A stretch of 64,000 nt of DNA. It comes from Streptomyces cellostaticus. GTDB lineage: Bacteria > Actinomycetota > Actinomycetes > Streptomycetales > Streptomycetaceae. Position 1 is the first letter of the stretch. Each line of letters begins with the position of its first letter. The position numbers and the translations under genes are program-made. This document shows positions 1 to 8,393 of this stretch, piece by piece. Under the pieces are notes generated by a model, which saw only the letters and a program-made list of their open reading frames with translations, searched no databases and was not told where the DNA came from. The stretch is from NCBI RefSeq assembly GCF_001513965.1, contig NZ_KQ948046.1, positions 2,341 through 66,340 of the forward strand, written 5' to 3'.

Positions 1-47
1 CCGTGACCTTCGCCCGGTAGTGGGCTGCTGGTCCTCGGCCGGGTGGT

Positions 48-2207
48 GTGTCGCGCTTCGGCGATAGCGTGACGGGACAAGCAGTGGTGCGGACAGGTTG
101 GGCGGGCAGGTTCATGCGGATGCGGTTCGAAGCCGGGGCCGAGGATGAGTTCGAGGCGGCGTGCGGGCTGCTGGTCGGCCGGCTGGTCCGGTGGGCCGGG
201 GAGCAGGGTCTACCGGTGGACGGTTTCATGGCCGAGGCGGCGTTGGATTACCGGCACCGGGCGACGGTCGACGGTCGGCTGGGGCTGTGGGAGCCGCGGC
301 ATGTGGAGGAGCTGCTGCTGTCCTGGTTGCCGGAGCAGGTCACCGAACTTCCCGGGGAGGAATGCGGCGATGCACCAGGCACGTTGTGTACGCTGCTGCG
401 TTTTCTGCATGCCGCGCAGTTGGCGGATCCGCGAGGAATGGCACTTGAGGACTCCCTTGCCGCCGTCGATGCGGCCGCGGAGGGGTATCCGGCGGCGATG
501 GCGGACCGCACCCGCTGGGGTTTGGCGAAGTTCTGGGCGATGACCGCTGCCGAACAGGGCGTGGACGTCCTGGACGGGGCGGCCATGCAACTGTTCGCGG
601 AGCGGGTGCAGCGCGGGGAAGTCGCCTATGACGAGCGGGCCCTCGGCGAGATCCTGGAACGGCGGCTGACCGGCCGGGTGCTGTCCGGTGTGGCCCGCGC
701 CGAGCCGCAGCTGCCTGTGGTGTTGCCCCTGGACGACGAACTGCGCCGACAAGCCGGGGCGTCTACCGTCGTGGCGCAGTTGCGAGGAATCGCCGAGTGG
801 GCGGGGCGGGACGGTCGCGCGGTGACGACGGCGGGCCGGCTGCGGATCGCCGACGCGCGCGAGCTGGTGGAGGCACTGGGCACTGGTGACAAGGCCGAGG
901 GCGTGCGTTCTTCGGCCGACCTGCCGCGTCTGGGACTGCTGGTGGAGTGGGCGAAGAAGGCACGGCTGGTCCGGGTGGTCAAGGGACGGCTGTATGCGGT
1001 GGCCAAGGCCCGGCCGGTGCTGGCCGACCCGTTTCAGCTGTGGCTGCGTGTCTTCGACGCGTGTTTCGAGCTGCGGCAGGCGCTGATCGGGGCGCGCAGC
1101 GGCTGGCACGTCGGGTCGATGCTGTTCGACGTGTATGAGGAGGTGCTGGAGGATGTGCTGAACACGCTCTACAGCCTGCCGCACTCGATGCCCTGGCCGC
1201 ACCTGCGAGACTCCGTGCACCTGGCCTACCGAGCTCGGTTCCCGTTCGACGGCGGGGCGGATCTCCAGCACAGGATGTGGTTCGAGCACGCCGACCGGGA
1301 TCTGCGCACGGTGCTCGATGCGCTGGTGGACCTGGGCGCGATCGAGCGGGACAGCGGTATGGCCGATCCGGTGTTCCTCGACGTCGACCTCTGCCGTGCC
1401 GGAGACGAACTGCCCGCGGACATGCCGCCGGAGGTCGCGGAGCTGCTGGGCACTGTGGGAGCGCCAAAGGACGCGGCGGCGCAGGAGCGCGCCCGCGCCC
1501 GGTGCGAGGAGCTGACTGCCGGGCCGGTGGAGCTCCTCCGTCTCACGGAGCTCGGCACCCGGGCAGTACGGCAGCGCCTGCTGGCGGCCGGCCGGGACGC
1601 GCCGCTGGTCGGCGAACTGGCCCAGGCGCCGGCGGCCGGCCTGCTGGGGGTGCTGGCCGAGGAGTACGACCCGGAGGCCGCCCGTGCGGAGCTGGCCGGC
1701 TGGATCTCGGCCCACGGCGAACGGGATGCCGCACTGCGGCAACTCACCGAAGCCGTAGGGACCATGGCCCTCCGCACGCGTGCACAGGCGATGCTCGACG
1801 TACTTCTGACGGCGTTGTCGGACGGTGAAGGCGAACGGCTGCTGCGCGCGCTGCGCGGCGATGCCCGGCTGGCTCCGCTCGCGCTGAGCGTGCTGGCGCA
1901 CCGTGAACTGCTGTCCCCCGAGGACATGACCGACGCGGAGCATCTGCTGGTGCTCGCCGAGAGCCTGCTCCAGCTCGTGGAGCTGGCGGGTGGCGAGGAC
2001 GGCGCCGTGGATGCGCTGCGTGCTCAGGGCCCCGAAGCCAGGCACGCGGTCGCCGCCGTGCTGGACTCCGCGCACCCGGACCGGGCGGGGCTCGAAGAAC
2101 TCAGGCAGCTGGCGGCCCGCGCATGGCGCACTCCGGCCGCCCGCCTCGGCCGCGGCCGGAAGCACGGACGCCGCGTCGGCAAGAGCGGCCGCAAGCGGCA
2201 CCGCTGA
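48..2207 (+). CDS. Hypothetical protein, 719 aa, no family recognised
   Basis: I do not recognise this protein. The frame opens after an in-frame TAG at 18-20; the first start is GTG 48, but ATG 114 or ATG 120 could be the true start because the first 22-24 residues are not obviously protein-like. The product is rich in Ala, Leu, Glu and Arg and looks mainly helical and cytoplasmic: I see no signal peptide or membrane segment. Residues from about 575 onward are almost continuous Leu/Ala helices, and the last 25 residues are extremely basic, ending in a run of Arg, Lys, His and Gly that could contact nucleic acid. Base composition and codon use are ordinary for the window, so it appears to be a genuine resident gene. 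The function is unknown. Confidence 0.75.
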   Translation: MSRFGDSVTGQAVVRTGWAGRFMRMRFEAGAEDEFEAACGLLVGRLVRWAGEQGLPVDGFMAEAALDYRHRATVDGRLGLWEPRHVEELLLSWLPEQVTELPGEECGDAPGTLCTLLRFLHAAQLADPRGMALEDSLAAVDAAAEGYPAAMADRTRWGLAKFWAMTAAEQGVDVLDGAAMQLFAERVQRGEVAYDERALGEILERRLTGRVLSGVARAEPQLPVVLPLDDELRRQAGASTVVAQLRGIAEWAGRDGRAVTTAGRLRIADARELVEALGTGDKAEGVRSSADLPRLGLLVEWAKKARLVRVVKGRLYAVAKARPVLADPFQLWLRVFDACFELRQALIGARSGWHVGSMLFDVYEEVLEDVLNTLYSLPHSMPWPHLRDSVHLAYRARFPFDGGADLQHRMWFEHADRDLRTVLDALVDLGAIERDSGMADPVFLDVDLCRAGDELPADMPPEVAELLGTVGAPKDAAAQERARARCEELTAGPVELLRLTELGTRAVRQRLLAAGRDAPLVGELAQAPAAGLLGVLAEEYDPEAARAELAGWISAHGERDAALRQLTEAVGTMALRTRAQAMLDVLLTALSDGEGERLLRALRGDARLAPLALSVLAHRELLSPEDMTDAEHLLVLAESLLQLVELAGGEDGAVDALRAQGPEARHAVAAVLDSAHPDRAGLEELRQLAARAWRTPAARLGRGRKHGRRVGKSGRKRHR

Positions 2208-2329
2208 CCAGGGCAACACCGTCCGTTCCCGCAGGCGCGACTGGGATCGGTACGGGCACGCAGCTGGGAGACCGGTGGCCCTCGGCGGCGTGCGTCCCCG
2301 GTGGCGCGCTGGCGTCGGGGCGTGGGCCG

Positions 2330-2634
2330 GTGCGGTGGTGGCGACGATGGCGTCGAGGGCGTATGTGTGATCGTGGAGGCCGGCTGCGGCGAGGAGCCTG
2401 CCGGCGCGGCGGGCGATGGCTTCGGTGGGCGGGATGACGTTCACGCGGGAGACGGCGTAGTCGAAGCGGGCCTGGTTTGGTCCTGGGGTGGTCGCGGGCT
2501 TCGACGAGGGTGACGGAGCTGGTGACGACGCGCATGTCCTCGGCCTCGGCGGCGGCCAGCCACTCGGTGAGTTCGGGTGTGCGGCGTACCAGCTCGGACA
2601 GTCCCTCGCAGTCCAGGACGAGGGTGCCGCTCAC
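2330..2634 (-). pseudogene. Frameshifted PIN-domain (VapC-like) toxin remnant
   Basis: Reading leftward from GTG 2634, the first ~50 residues fit the start of a PIN ribonuclease: a hydrophobic strand with the first acidic residue (LVLDCEGLSELV), a helix, then SSVTLVEAR with the second acidic residue. At the AAA run (2476-2478 on the plus strand) the frame breaks. Removing one base restores a continuation through ARFDYAVSRVNVIPP and a typical C-terminal PIN segment, HTYALDAIVATT. Beyond about 2340 no frame resembles the usual PIN ending. The start codon overlaps the stop of the upstream antitoxin-like frame by 4 bases, the usual coupling of such pairs. I infer a toxin inactivated by frameshift and decay. 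A sequencing indel could explain the first break but not the lost C-terminus. Confidence 0.6.
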
Positions 2635-2807
2635 GCGGCATCCGCCGAGCCGGCCGTGTCACCGCGCAGGACCGCCCGCTTGGCCTCGACCGCTGCCTGA
2701 TCCACCGGCCCGTGTTCGGCTTCGGCGTCCTCGATGAGTTCGCGCAGCCGGTCGCGCTCCAGTTGGCGCTGAATGAGAGCTTCGGTCAGGGCCCATCCCC
2801 TCAGCAC
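2631..2807 (-). pseudogene. Truncated antitoxin-like frame upstream of PIN remnant
   Basis: A 58-residue frame (start GTG 2807, stop TGA 2631-2633) encodes a helical, charged segment containing ALIQRQLERDRLRELIEDAE and AAVEAKRAVLRG. Such segments are typical of the C-terminal toxin-binding tail of actinobacterial VapB-like antitoxins. The expected N-terminal DNA-binding part is missing: the possible start lies inside the last codons of sdaA, and upstream of it this strand is sdaA coding sequence. The stop overlaps the toxin start by 4 bases. I infer that sdaA and the antitoxin became joined by a deletion that removed the antitoxin promoter and DNA-binding domain. It could instead be a short intact gene of unknown role. 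Confidence 0.45.
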
Positions 2808-4168
2808 TCGATGATGTTCACCGCCAGCCCGCCCCGAGCCGTCTCCTTGTACTTCACGCTCATGTCGGCGCCCGTGTCCTTCATCGTCTTGATGACCTTG
2901 TCCAGGGACACCATGTGGGCGCCGTCGCCGCGCATCGCCATCTTCGCGGCCGTGACCGCCTTCACCGCGGCCATGCCGTTGCGTTCGATGCACGGGATCT
3001 GGACCAGGCCGCCGACCGGGTCGCAGGTCAGGCCGAGGTTGTGTTCCATGCCGATCTCGGCCGCGTTCTCCACCTGCTCGGGAGAGCCGCCGAGCACCTC
3101 CGCCAGCGCGCCCGCGGCCATGGAGCAGGCGGAGCCGACCTCGCCCTGGCAGCCGACCTCGGCGCCGGAGATGGAGGCGTTCTCCTTGAAGAGCATGCCT
3201 ATGGCGCCGGCGGCCAGCAGGAACCTCACTATGCCGTCCTCGTCGGCGCCCGGCACGAAGTTGATGTAGTAGTGCAGGACCGCCGGGATGATGCCGGCCG
3301 CGCCGTTCGTGGGGGCGGTGACCACGCGGCCGCCCGCCGCGTTCTCCTCGTTCACGGCCATCGCGTAGAGCGTGATCCACTCCATCGCGTGCGCCAGCGG
3401 GTCGCCCTCGGCGCGCAGCTGGCGGGCCGAGACGGCCGCGCGGCGGCGGACCTTCAGGCCGCCGGGCAGGATGCCCTCGCGGGACAGGCCGCGCGAGACG
3501 CAGGCCTGCATCACCCGCCAGATCTCCAGCAGGCCCGCCCGGATTTCGTCCTCGGTGCGCCAGGCGCGCTCGTTCTCCAGCATGAGGGAGGAGATCGACA
3601 GGCCCGTTTCCTTCGTCAGGCGCAGGAGTTCGTCGCCGGTGCGGAAGGGGTACTTCAGGACCGTGTCGTCCAGCTTGATGCGGTCCGCGCCGACCGCGTC
3701 CTCGTCGACGACGAAGCCGCCGCCGACCGAGTAGTACGTCTTGGAGACCAGTTCCGTGCCCGCGGCGTCGTACGCCCACAGCGTCATGCCGTTGGCGTGG
3801 TACGGGAGCGCCTTGCGGCGGTGCAGGATCAGGTCGTCGTCGAAGGAGAAGGGGATCTCGTGCTCGCCGAGGAGCGAGATCCGGCCGGACTCCTTGATTC
3901 CCTCCACCTGCTCGTCGGCCTTCTCCACGTCCACCGTGCGCGGCGAGGCGCCCTCCAGGCCGAGCAGCACCGCCTTCGGGGTGCCGTGGCCGTGGCCGGT
4001 CGCGCCGAGCGAGCCGTACAGCTCGCAGCGGACGGACGCGACCTTCTCCAGGAGGTCCTCATTGCGCAGTCGGCGGGCGAACATGCGCGCCGCGCGCATC
4101 GGGCCGACCGTGTGGGAGCTGGACGGGCCGATGCCGATCGAGAACAGGTCGAAGACCGAGATGGCCAC
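2801..4168 (-). CDS. sdaA: L-serine ammonia-lyase (serine dehydratase), single-chain Fe-S type
   Basis: The protein deaminates L-serine to pyruvate and ammonia with a [4Fe-4S] cluster. It is 455 aa, normal for the single-chain bacterial enzyme. The N-terminal regulatory/beta domain begins with SVFDLFSIGIGPSSSHTVGP; the catalytic alpha domain follows from about residue 190, with TAPTNGAAGIIPA, GCQGEVGSACSMAAG and NLGLTCDPVGGLVQIPC supplying conserved cysteines. The protein ends in a terminal Cys (NIIEC); in the Legionella homologue the C-terminal Cys acts as an autoinhibitory tail reaching the active site, so the same may apply here. It lies 97 bases after glyA on the same strand, so glycine converted to serine by GlyA can be drained to pyruvate. 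Confidence 0.95.
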   Translation of the reverse strand: MAISVFDLFSIGIGPSSSHTVGPMRAARMFARRLRNEDLLEKVASVRCELYGSLGATGHGHGTPKAVLLGLEGASPRTVDVEKADEQVEGIKESGRISLLGEHEIPFSFDDDLILHRRKALPYHANGMTLWAYDAAGTELVSKTYYSVGGGFVVDEDAVGADRIKLDDTVLKYPFRTGDELLRLTKETGLSISSLMLENERAWRTEDEIRAGLLEIWRVMQACVSRGLSREGILPGGLKVRRRAAVSARQLRAEGDPLAHAMEWITLYAMAVNEENAAGGRVVTAPTNGAAGIIPAVLHYYINFVPGADEDGIVRFLLAAGAIGMLFKENASISGAEVGCQGEVGSACSMAAGALAEVLGGSPEQVENAAEIGMEHNLGLTCDPVGGLVQIPCIERNGMAAVKAVTAAKMAMRGDGAHMVSLDKVIKTMKDTGADMSVKYKETARGGLAVNIIEC

Positions 4169-4212
4169 GGGGACTCCTCAATACGGGTGGTGCGGGGGTG
4201 GTGCAGGGGGTG

Positions 4213-4252
4213 GGGCACCGCGCGCGCTGTACTTCCAGTGTGCGCGGTGCCC
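4213..4252 (-). other. Stable hairpin between glyA and sdaA
   Basis: Arms GGGCACCGCGC (4213-4223) and GCGCGGTGCCC (4242-4252) are perfectly complementary over 11 bp with an 18-base loop. In the direction of transcription a U6 tract precedes the hairpin instead of following it, so this is not a classic intrinsic terminator. It may be an mRNA processing or stability element that separates glyA from sdaA expression levels. Confidence 0.55.
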
Positions 4253-4265
4253 TGAAAAAAGTGAC

Positions 4266-5546
4266 TTACTTGTTCAGACCGGGGTACAGCGGGTGCTTGT
4301 CGGCCAGGGCCTTGACCCGGGTCTTCAGAGCCTCCGCGTCGGCCTCCCCGAAGGGAGAAGGCGCCTTGAGGGTTTCCGCGATCACGTCCGCGACCTCGGC
4401 GAAGTCCTCGGCCGTGAAGCCGCGGGTGGCGAGGGCGGGCGTGCCGATCCGCAGGCCCGAGGTGACCATCGGGGGGCGCGGGTCGTTCGGGACGGCGTTG
4501 CGGTTGACCGTGATGCCGACCTCGTGGAGACGGTCCTCGGCCTGCTGCCCGTCCAGCTCGGACTCGCGCAGGTCGACCAGGATCAGGTGCACGTCCGTGC
4601 CGCCGGACAGGACGTTCACGCCGGCCTCGCGGGCGTCGGACGCGGTCAGCCGCTCGGCGAGAATCCGCGCGCCCTCGACCGTACGGCGCTGGCGCTCCTT
4701 GAAGTCCTCGCTCGCCGCGACCTTGAAGGAGACCGCCTTGGCCGCGATCACGTGCTCCAGGGGGCCGCCCTGGAAGCCCGGGAAGACGGACGAGTTCAGC
4801 TTCTTCGCGAAGTCCTTCTTGGCGAGGATGATGCCGCCGCGCGGGCCGCCCAGCGTCTTGTGGGTGGTGGACGTGACGACGTCCGCGTGCTCCACCGGGT
4901 TCGGGTGGAGACCGGCGGCGACCAGGCCCGCGAAGTGCGCCATGTCGACCCACAGGTAGGCCTCGACCTCGTCGGCGATCCGGCGGAACTCGGCGAAGTC
5001 CAGCTGCCGCGGGTACGCCGACCAGCCCGCGATGATCACCTTCGGGCGGTGCTCCTTGGCGAGGCGCTCGACCTCGGCCATGTCGACCAGGCCGGTCTCG
5101 ACGTCCACGTGGTAGGCGACCACGTTGAACTGCTTGCCGGAGAAGTTCAGCCGCATCCCGTGGGTCAGGTGGCCGCCGTGCGCCAGGTCCAGGCCGAGGA
5201 TGGTGTCCCCGGGCTGGGCCAGCGCGAACAGCGCCGCCTGGTTCGCGGAGGCGCCGGAGTGGGGCTGCACGTTGGCGTACTCGGCGCCGAACAGCTCCTT
5301 GATCCGGTCGATGGCGATCTGCTCGGCGACGTCGACGTGCTCGCAGCCGCCGTAGTAGCGGCGGCCCGGGTAGCCCTCGGCGTACTTGTTGGTCAGGACC
5401 GAGCCCTGCGCCTCCATCACCGCGAGCGGGGCGAAGTTCTCGGAGGCGATCATCTCCAGCGTCGACTGCTGGCGGTTCAGCTCGGCGTCGACCGCGGCGG
5501 CGATCTCCGGGTCGAGCTCGTGCAGGGACGTGTTCAGGACAGTCAT
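4266..5546 (-). CDS. glyA: Serine hydroxymethyltransferase
   Basis: A PLP enzyme that interconverts serine and glycine with transfer of the one-carbon unit to tetrahydrofolate. The 426-residue length is typical. Diagnostic segments are the N-terminal EMIASENFA, the folate-site NKYAEGYPGRRYYGGCE, and VVTSTTHKTLGGPRGG with the PLP-binding Lys near residue 230. It starts 14 bases after the gcvH stop, so the two are clearly cotranscribed. With GcvT/GcvH it uses the methylene-THF made by glycine cleavage to convert a second glycine into serine, which SdaA then deaminates. Confidence 0.97.
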   Translation of the reverse strand: MTVLNTSLHELDPEIAAAVDAELNRQQSTLEMIASENFAPLAVMEAQGSVLTNKYAEGYPGRRYYGGCEHVDVAEQIAIDRIKELFGAEYANVQPHSGASANQAALFALAQPGDTILGLDLAHGGHLTHGMRLNFSGKQFNVVAYHVDVETGLVDMAEVERLAKEHRPKVIIAGWSAYPRQLDFAEFRRIADEVEAYLWVDMAHFAGLVAAGLHPNPVEHADVVTSTTHKTLGGPRGGIILAKKDFAKKLNSSVFPGFQGGPLEHVIAAKAVSFKVAASEDFKERQRRTVEGARILAERLTASDAREAGVNVLSGGTDVHLILVDLRESELDGQQAEDRLHEVGITVNRNAVPNDPRPPMVTSGLRIGTPALATRGFTAEDFAEVADVIAETLKAPSPFGEADAEALKTRVKALADKHPLYPGLNK

Positions 5547-5560
5547 ACGGTTACGACTCC

Positions 5561-5938
5561 TCAGCCGGCGGTCTCGGCGGTGTACTCGTCGGCGGAGAGC
5601 AGGTCGGCCGGCTCCTCCGTGACGCGCACCTTGAACAGCCAGCCGCCCTCGAAGGGGGCGGAGTTCACCAGCGACGGGTCGTTGACGACGTCCTCGTTGA
5701 CCTCGGTGATCTCACCGGTGACCGGCGAGTACAGGTCGGAGACCGACTTCGTCGACTCCAGCTCGCCGCAGGACTCGCCCGCGGCCACCGTGGAGCCGAC
5801 CTCGGGGAGCTGGGCGTAGACGACGTCGCCGAGCGCGTTGGCCGCGAACTCGGTGATGCCGACCGTCGAGACGCCGTCCTCGGCGGCCGACAGCCACTCG
5901 TGCTCCTTGCTGTAGCGCAGCTGCTGGGGGTTGCTCAT
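5561..5938 (-). CDS. gcvH: Glycine cleavage system H protein
   Basis: The lipoyl carrier of the glycine cleavage complex shuttles the aminomethyl group between the P and T proteins. It has 125 residues, the normal size. The lipoylation motif GELESTKSVSDLYSPV places the modified Lys at residue 64, and the downstream GWLFKVRV is also typical. It sits between gcvT and glyA in the riboswitch-led minus-strand group, 117 bases after gcvT. No gcvP gene is in the window; the P protein must be encoded elsewhere. Confidence 0.97.
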   Translation of the reverse strand: MSNPQQLRYSKEHEWLSAAEDGVSTVGITEFAANALGDVVYAQLPEVGSTVAAGESCGELESTKSVSDLYSPVTGEITEVNEDVVNDPSLVNSAPFEGGWLFKVRVTEEPADLLSADEYTAETAG

Positions 5939-6055
5939 GGCCTGAATTCTCCTGTACGCGCGGGAGTGCTGGTGAATGGGGGACTACTGGAACTGCTTGT
6001 GAGCAGGTGAAATGTGCGCAGGGTCACGTGTGCGGCACGGACCGTGCCCCAGTGT

Positions 6056-7183
6056 CTACTTCTGGCGCTTGTAGAAGGGCAGTGCGACGACCGCGTACGG
6101 CTCGTGGCTGCCGCGGATGTCCACGCCGACGCCCTCGGTGCCCGGCGCCGCGTGCGCCGCGTCGACGTACGCCATGGCGATCGGCTTGCCCAGGGTGGGG
6201 GAGGGGGCGCCGGAGGTGACCTCGCCGATCACCGCGCCGCCCGCGACGACGGCGTACCCGGCGCGCGGCACCCGGCGGCCCTCGGCGATCAGGCCGACGA
6301 GGACCCGCGGCGGGTTCTGCTCGGCGTGGGAGGCGGCCTCGGCCAGCGCCTCGCGGCCCACGAAGTCGCCCTCCTTCTCGAACTTCACCACGCGGCCGAG
6401 CCCGGCGTCGAAGGGGGTGAGCGAGGTGCTCAGCTCGTGCCCGTACAGCGGCATGCCCGCCTCCAGGCGCAGGGTGTCCCGGCAGGACAGGCCGCACGGG
6501 ATCAGACCGACGCCCTCGCCGGCCCGGGTCAGCGCCTGCCACAGCTCCACGGCGTGCTCCGGCTTCACGAACAGTTCGAAGCCGTCCTCACCGGTGTAGC
6601 CGGTGCGCGCGATCAGCGCGGGGACCCCGGCGACCGTGCCGGGCAGGCCCGCGTAGTACTTGAGGCCGTCCAGGTCGGCGTCGGTGAGGGACTTCAGGAT
6701 GCCGGGGGACTCCGGGCCCTGGACCGCGATCAGCGCATACGCGTCACGGTCGTCGCGGACCTCGGCGTCGAAGCCGGCGGCGCGCTCGGTCAGCGCGTCC
6801 AGCACCACCTGGGCGTTGGAGGCGTTGGCCACGACCATGTACTCGGTCTCGGCCAGCCGGTAGACGATCAGGTCGTCCAGGATGCCGCCGTCGGCCTGGC
6901 AGATCATGGTGTAGCGGGCGCGGCCGACGCCGACGGAGGCGATGTTGCCGACCAGGGCGTGGTTCAGGAGGGCGGCCGCCTGCGGCCCGGTCACGGTGAT
7001 CTCGCCCATGTGGGAGAGGTCGAAGAGGCCGGCCTTGGTCCGTACGGCGAGGTGCTCGTCGCGCTCGGAGCCGTAGCGCAGGGGCATGTCCCAGCCGGCG
7101 AAGTCGGTCATCGTCGCACCGAGCGAGCGATGCAGCGCATCCAGCGCGGTGTGACGCAATCCAGTGGGTTCGGTACTGCTCAT
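6056..7183 (-). CDS. gcvT: Glycine cleavage system T protein (aminomethyltransferase)
   Basis: It transfers the methylene unit from H-protein-bound aminomethyl lipoate to tetrahydrofolate and releases ammonia. I place the start at ATG 7183 (MSSTEPTGLRHTALDALH), because the upstream in-frame extension to 7234 runs into the riboswitch and GGGAG sits shortly upstream. The 375-residue protein shows the family N-terminus DFAGWDMPLRYG, the GLFDLSHMGEI segment, GEDGFELFV and the C-terminal GREALAE region. It is the first gene of the minus-strand group and lies directly under the tandem glycine riboswitch, so it should be induced by glycine together with gcvH and probably glyA and sdaA. Confidence 0.96.
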   Translation of the reverse strand: MSSTEPTGLRHTALDALHRSLGATMTDFAGWDMPLRYGSERDEHLAVRTKAGLFDLSHMGEITVTGPQAAALLNHALVGNIASVGVGRARYTMICQADGGILDDLIVYRLAETEYMVVANASNAQVVLDALTERAAGFDAEVRDDRDAYALIAVQGPESPGILKSLTDADLDGLKYYAGLPGTVAGVPALIARTGYTGEDGFELFVKPEHAVELWQALTRAGEGVGLIPCGLSCRDTLRLEAGMPLYGHELSTSLTPFDAGLGRVVKFEKEGDFVGREALAEAASHAEQNPPRVLVGLIAEGRRVPRAGYAVVAGGAVIGEVTSGAPSPTLGKPIAMAYVDAAHAAPGTEGVGVDIRGSHEPYAVVALPFYKRQK

Positions 7184-7199
7184 CGGTCGGTCGTCTCCC

Positions 7200-7430
7200 A
7201 GGGCACATGACGGGCGAGGAACGTTCCTCCCCATCTGTCATCGGAACCTGAGAGGTTCGCCATGATCCTCGCGAGGAGTGGTCACGGCTTGCACCTTGGG
7301 TGGAGCCACTGACACAGCGGCCCGCTTTTCAGATGTGCCTCGCCCGCGCGGTAACGGGGCCTGAGAGATTCAAGGGAGGGACTTGCTCCTTCGGCGCCCC
7401 AGCGAAGGCTGCTGGGGACTCTCCCGCGCG
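7200..7430 (-). ncRNA. Tandem glycine riboswitch (two aptamers)
   Basis: On the minus strand upstream of gcvT, the first aptamer (about 7325-7430) contains GGGAGAG, GGCGCCGAAGGAGCAAG and ATCTCTCAGGCCCCGTTACC, all close to the glycine-aptamer consensus. The second (about 7200-7324) has AAGGTGCAAGCC, CCTCTCAGGTTCCG and GATGACAGATGGGGA. The paired architecture is typical of glycine ON switches in front of gcvT. A perfect 14-base palindrome, GAGGAACGTTCCTC (7216-7229), lies between the second aptamer and the gcvT ribosome binding site and is a candidate part of the expression platform. Confidence 0.92.
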
Positions 7431-7614
7431 GATTCAAACGGCCGGTATGCAGTTGGCGGCCACATCATTGCACGCCGCACCCCCACGCGTCAGGGCCCGC
7501 ATCTGTAACCGACCTGTGGCAGTACGCGCACCGAACCGCCGGACGCCGCACATTACCTTCTCTTTACATCCGATGGGCATGACCTTTGCAAGCCCACAGG
7601 GGAGGACGATCACG
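7431..7614. other. Divergent promoter region between gcvT riboswitch and kinase-like gene
   Basis: This 184-base stretch must hold the promoter for the minus-strand glycine riboswitch transcript and the start region of the plus-strand gene. An AT-richer segment (CATTACCTTCTCTTTACATC, 7550-7569) stands out against the GC-rich surroundings. I see no confident -10/-35 pair or further gene. Confidence 0.4.
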
Positions 7615-8292
7615 GTGAACAGGACCACGGCCTACGCCGCCACCACCGGCATTGCGGTGCCGAAGCAGCCCTTGGCCCCGGCCCGCGAGCGCTGCGCCGA
7701 GCGTCCGGCCCCGGTCGTCCGCGACCTGCGCGACCGCGGCGGACGCAGCCCGCACGCGCTGCTCTTCGGACCCCAGGACCTGGTGGTGGTCACCGGCCTG
7801 CCCGGCAGCGGCAAGTCCACCTTGATGAGCCGCGCGGTCCGCGGCCACCGCATCGACTCCCAGGACGCCCGCGACCACTGGGCAGCCCGCCTGCCCCGTC
7901 TCCTGCCGTACGCCCTCTACCGCCCGCTGGTCCGCCTCGCCCACTACGCCGGGCTGCGCCGCGCCCTGCGCACCGGCGAGGGAGTCGTCGTGCACGACTG
8001 CGGCACCCAGGCCTGGGTCCGCGCCTGGCTGGCCCGCGAGGCCCGGCGCCGCGGCGGCACCCTGCACCTGCTCCTGCTCGACGTCACTCCCGGCACCGCC
8101 CGGGAGGGCCAGCGCGAGCGCGGCCGCGGCGTCTCCCGGTACGCCTTCCGCCGCCACCGCCGTACGGCCGCCCGCCTGCTGCGTGCGGTGGAGCGGGGCG
8201 AGCTGCCCGCCGGCTGCGGCTCGGCGGTGCTGCTGGACCGCGACGCGGCGGACGTCCTGCGCCGCATAGGCTTCGCCGGCCACGGGGAGTGA
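7615..8292 (+). CDS. AAA/P-loop ATP-binding protein, kinase-like
   Basis: A 225-residue cytoplasmic protein with a clear Walker A motif, GLPGSGKST, at residues 61-69, preceded by the beta strand DLVVVT, and a later VVVHDCGT strand in the Walker B region. This layout fits the small P-loop kinases (zeta toxin, chloramphenicol phosphotransferase and gluconokinase relatives), but the substrate cannot be read from the sequence. I chose GTG 7615 because GGGGAGG precedes it at good spacing; an open frame continues upstream to 7300 but overlaps the divergent riboswitch region. It is followed at 100 bases by two SseB-like genes. Confidence 0.85.
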   Translation: MNRTTAYAATTGIAVPKQPLAPARERCAERPAPVVRDLRDRGGRSPHALLFGPQDLVVVTGLPGSGKSTLMSRAVRGHRIDSQDARDHWAARLPRLLPYALYRPLVRLAHYAGLRRALRTGEGVVVHDCGTQAWVRAWLAREARRRGGTLHLLLLDVTPGTAREGQRERGRGVSRYAFRRHRRTAARLLRAVERGELPAGCGSAVLLDRDAADVLRRIGFAGHGE

Positions 8293-8393
8293 GCCGGCCT
8301 CCCGGACCGAGCGGTGTCATCGGCCTGAGCGTTGTCACAGCCACCCGCTAGCCTTTTGAGCCACAGCAGTGGTTCCCGGCAGGCGGCAGGCAG

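Noticed and set aside
4213..4252. Intrinsic terminator between glyA and sdaA
   Set aside because: The U6 tract lies before the hairpin in the direction of transcription, so it does not fit termination of glyA.
7300..7614. 105-residue N-terminal extension of the P-loop protein
   Set aside because: It overlaps the divergent glycine riboswitch and lacks protein-like features; GTG 7615 has a good ribosome binding site.
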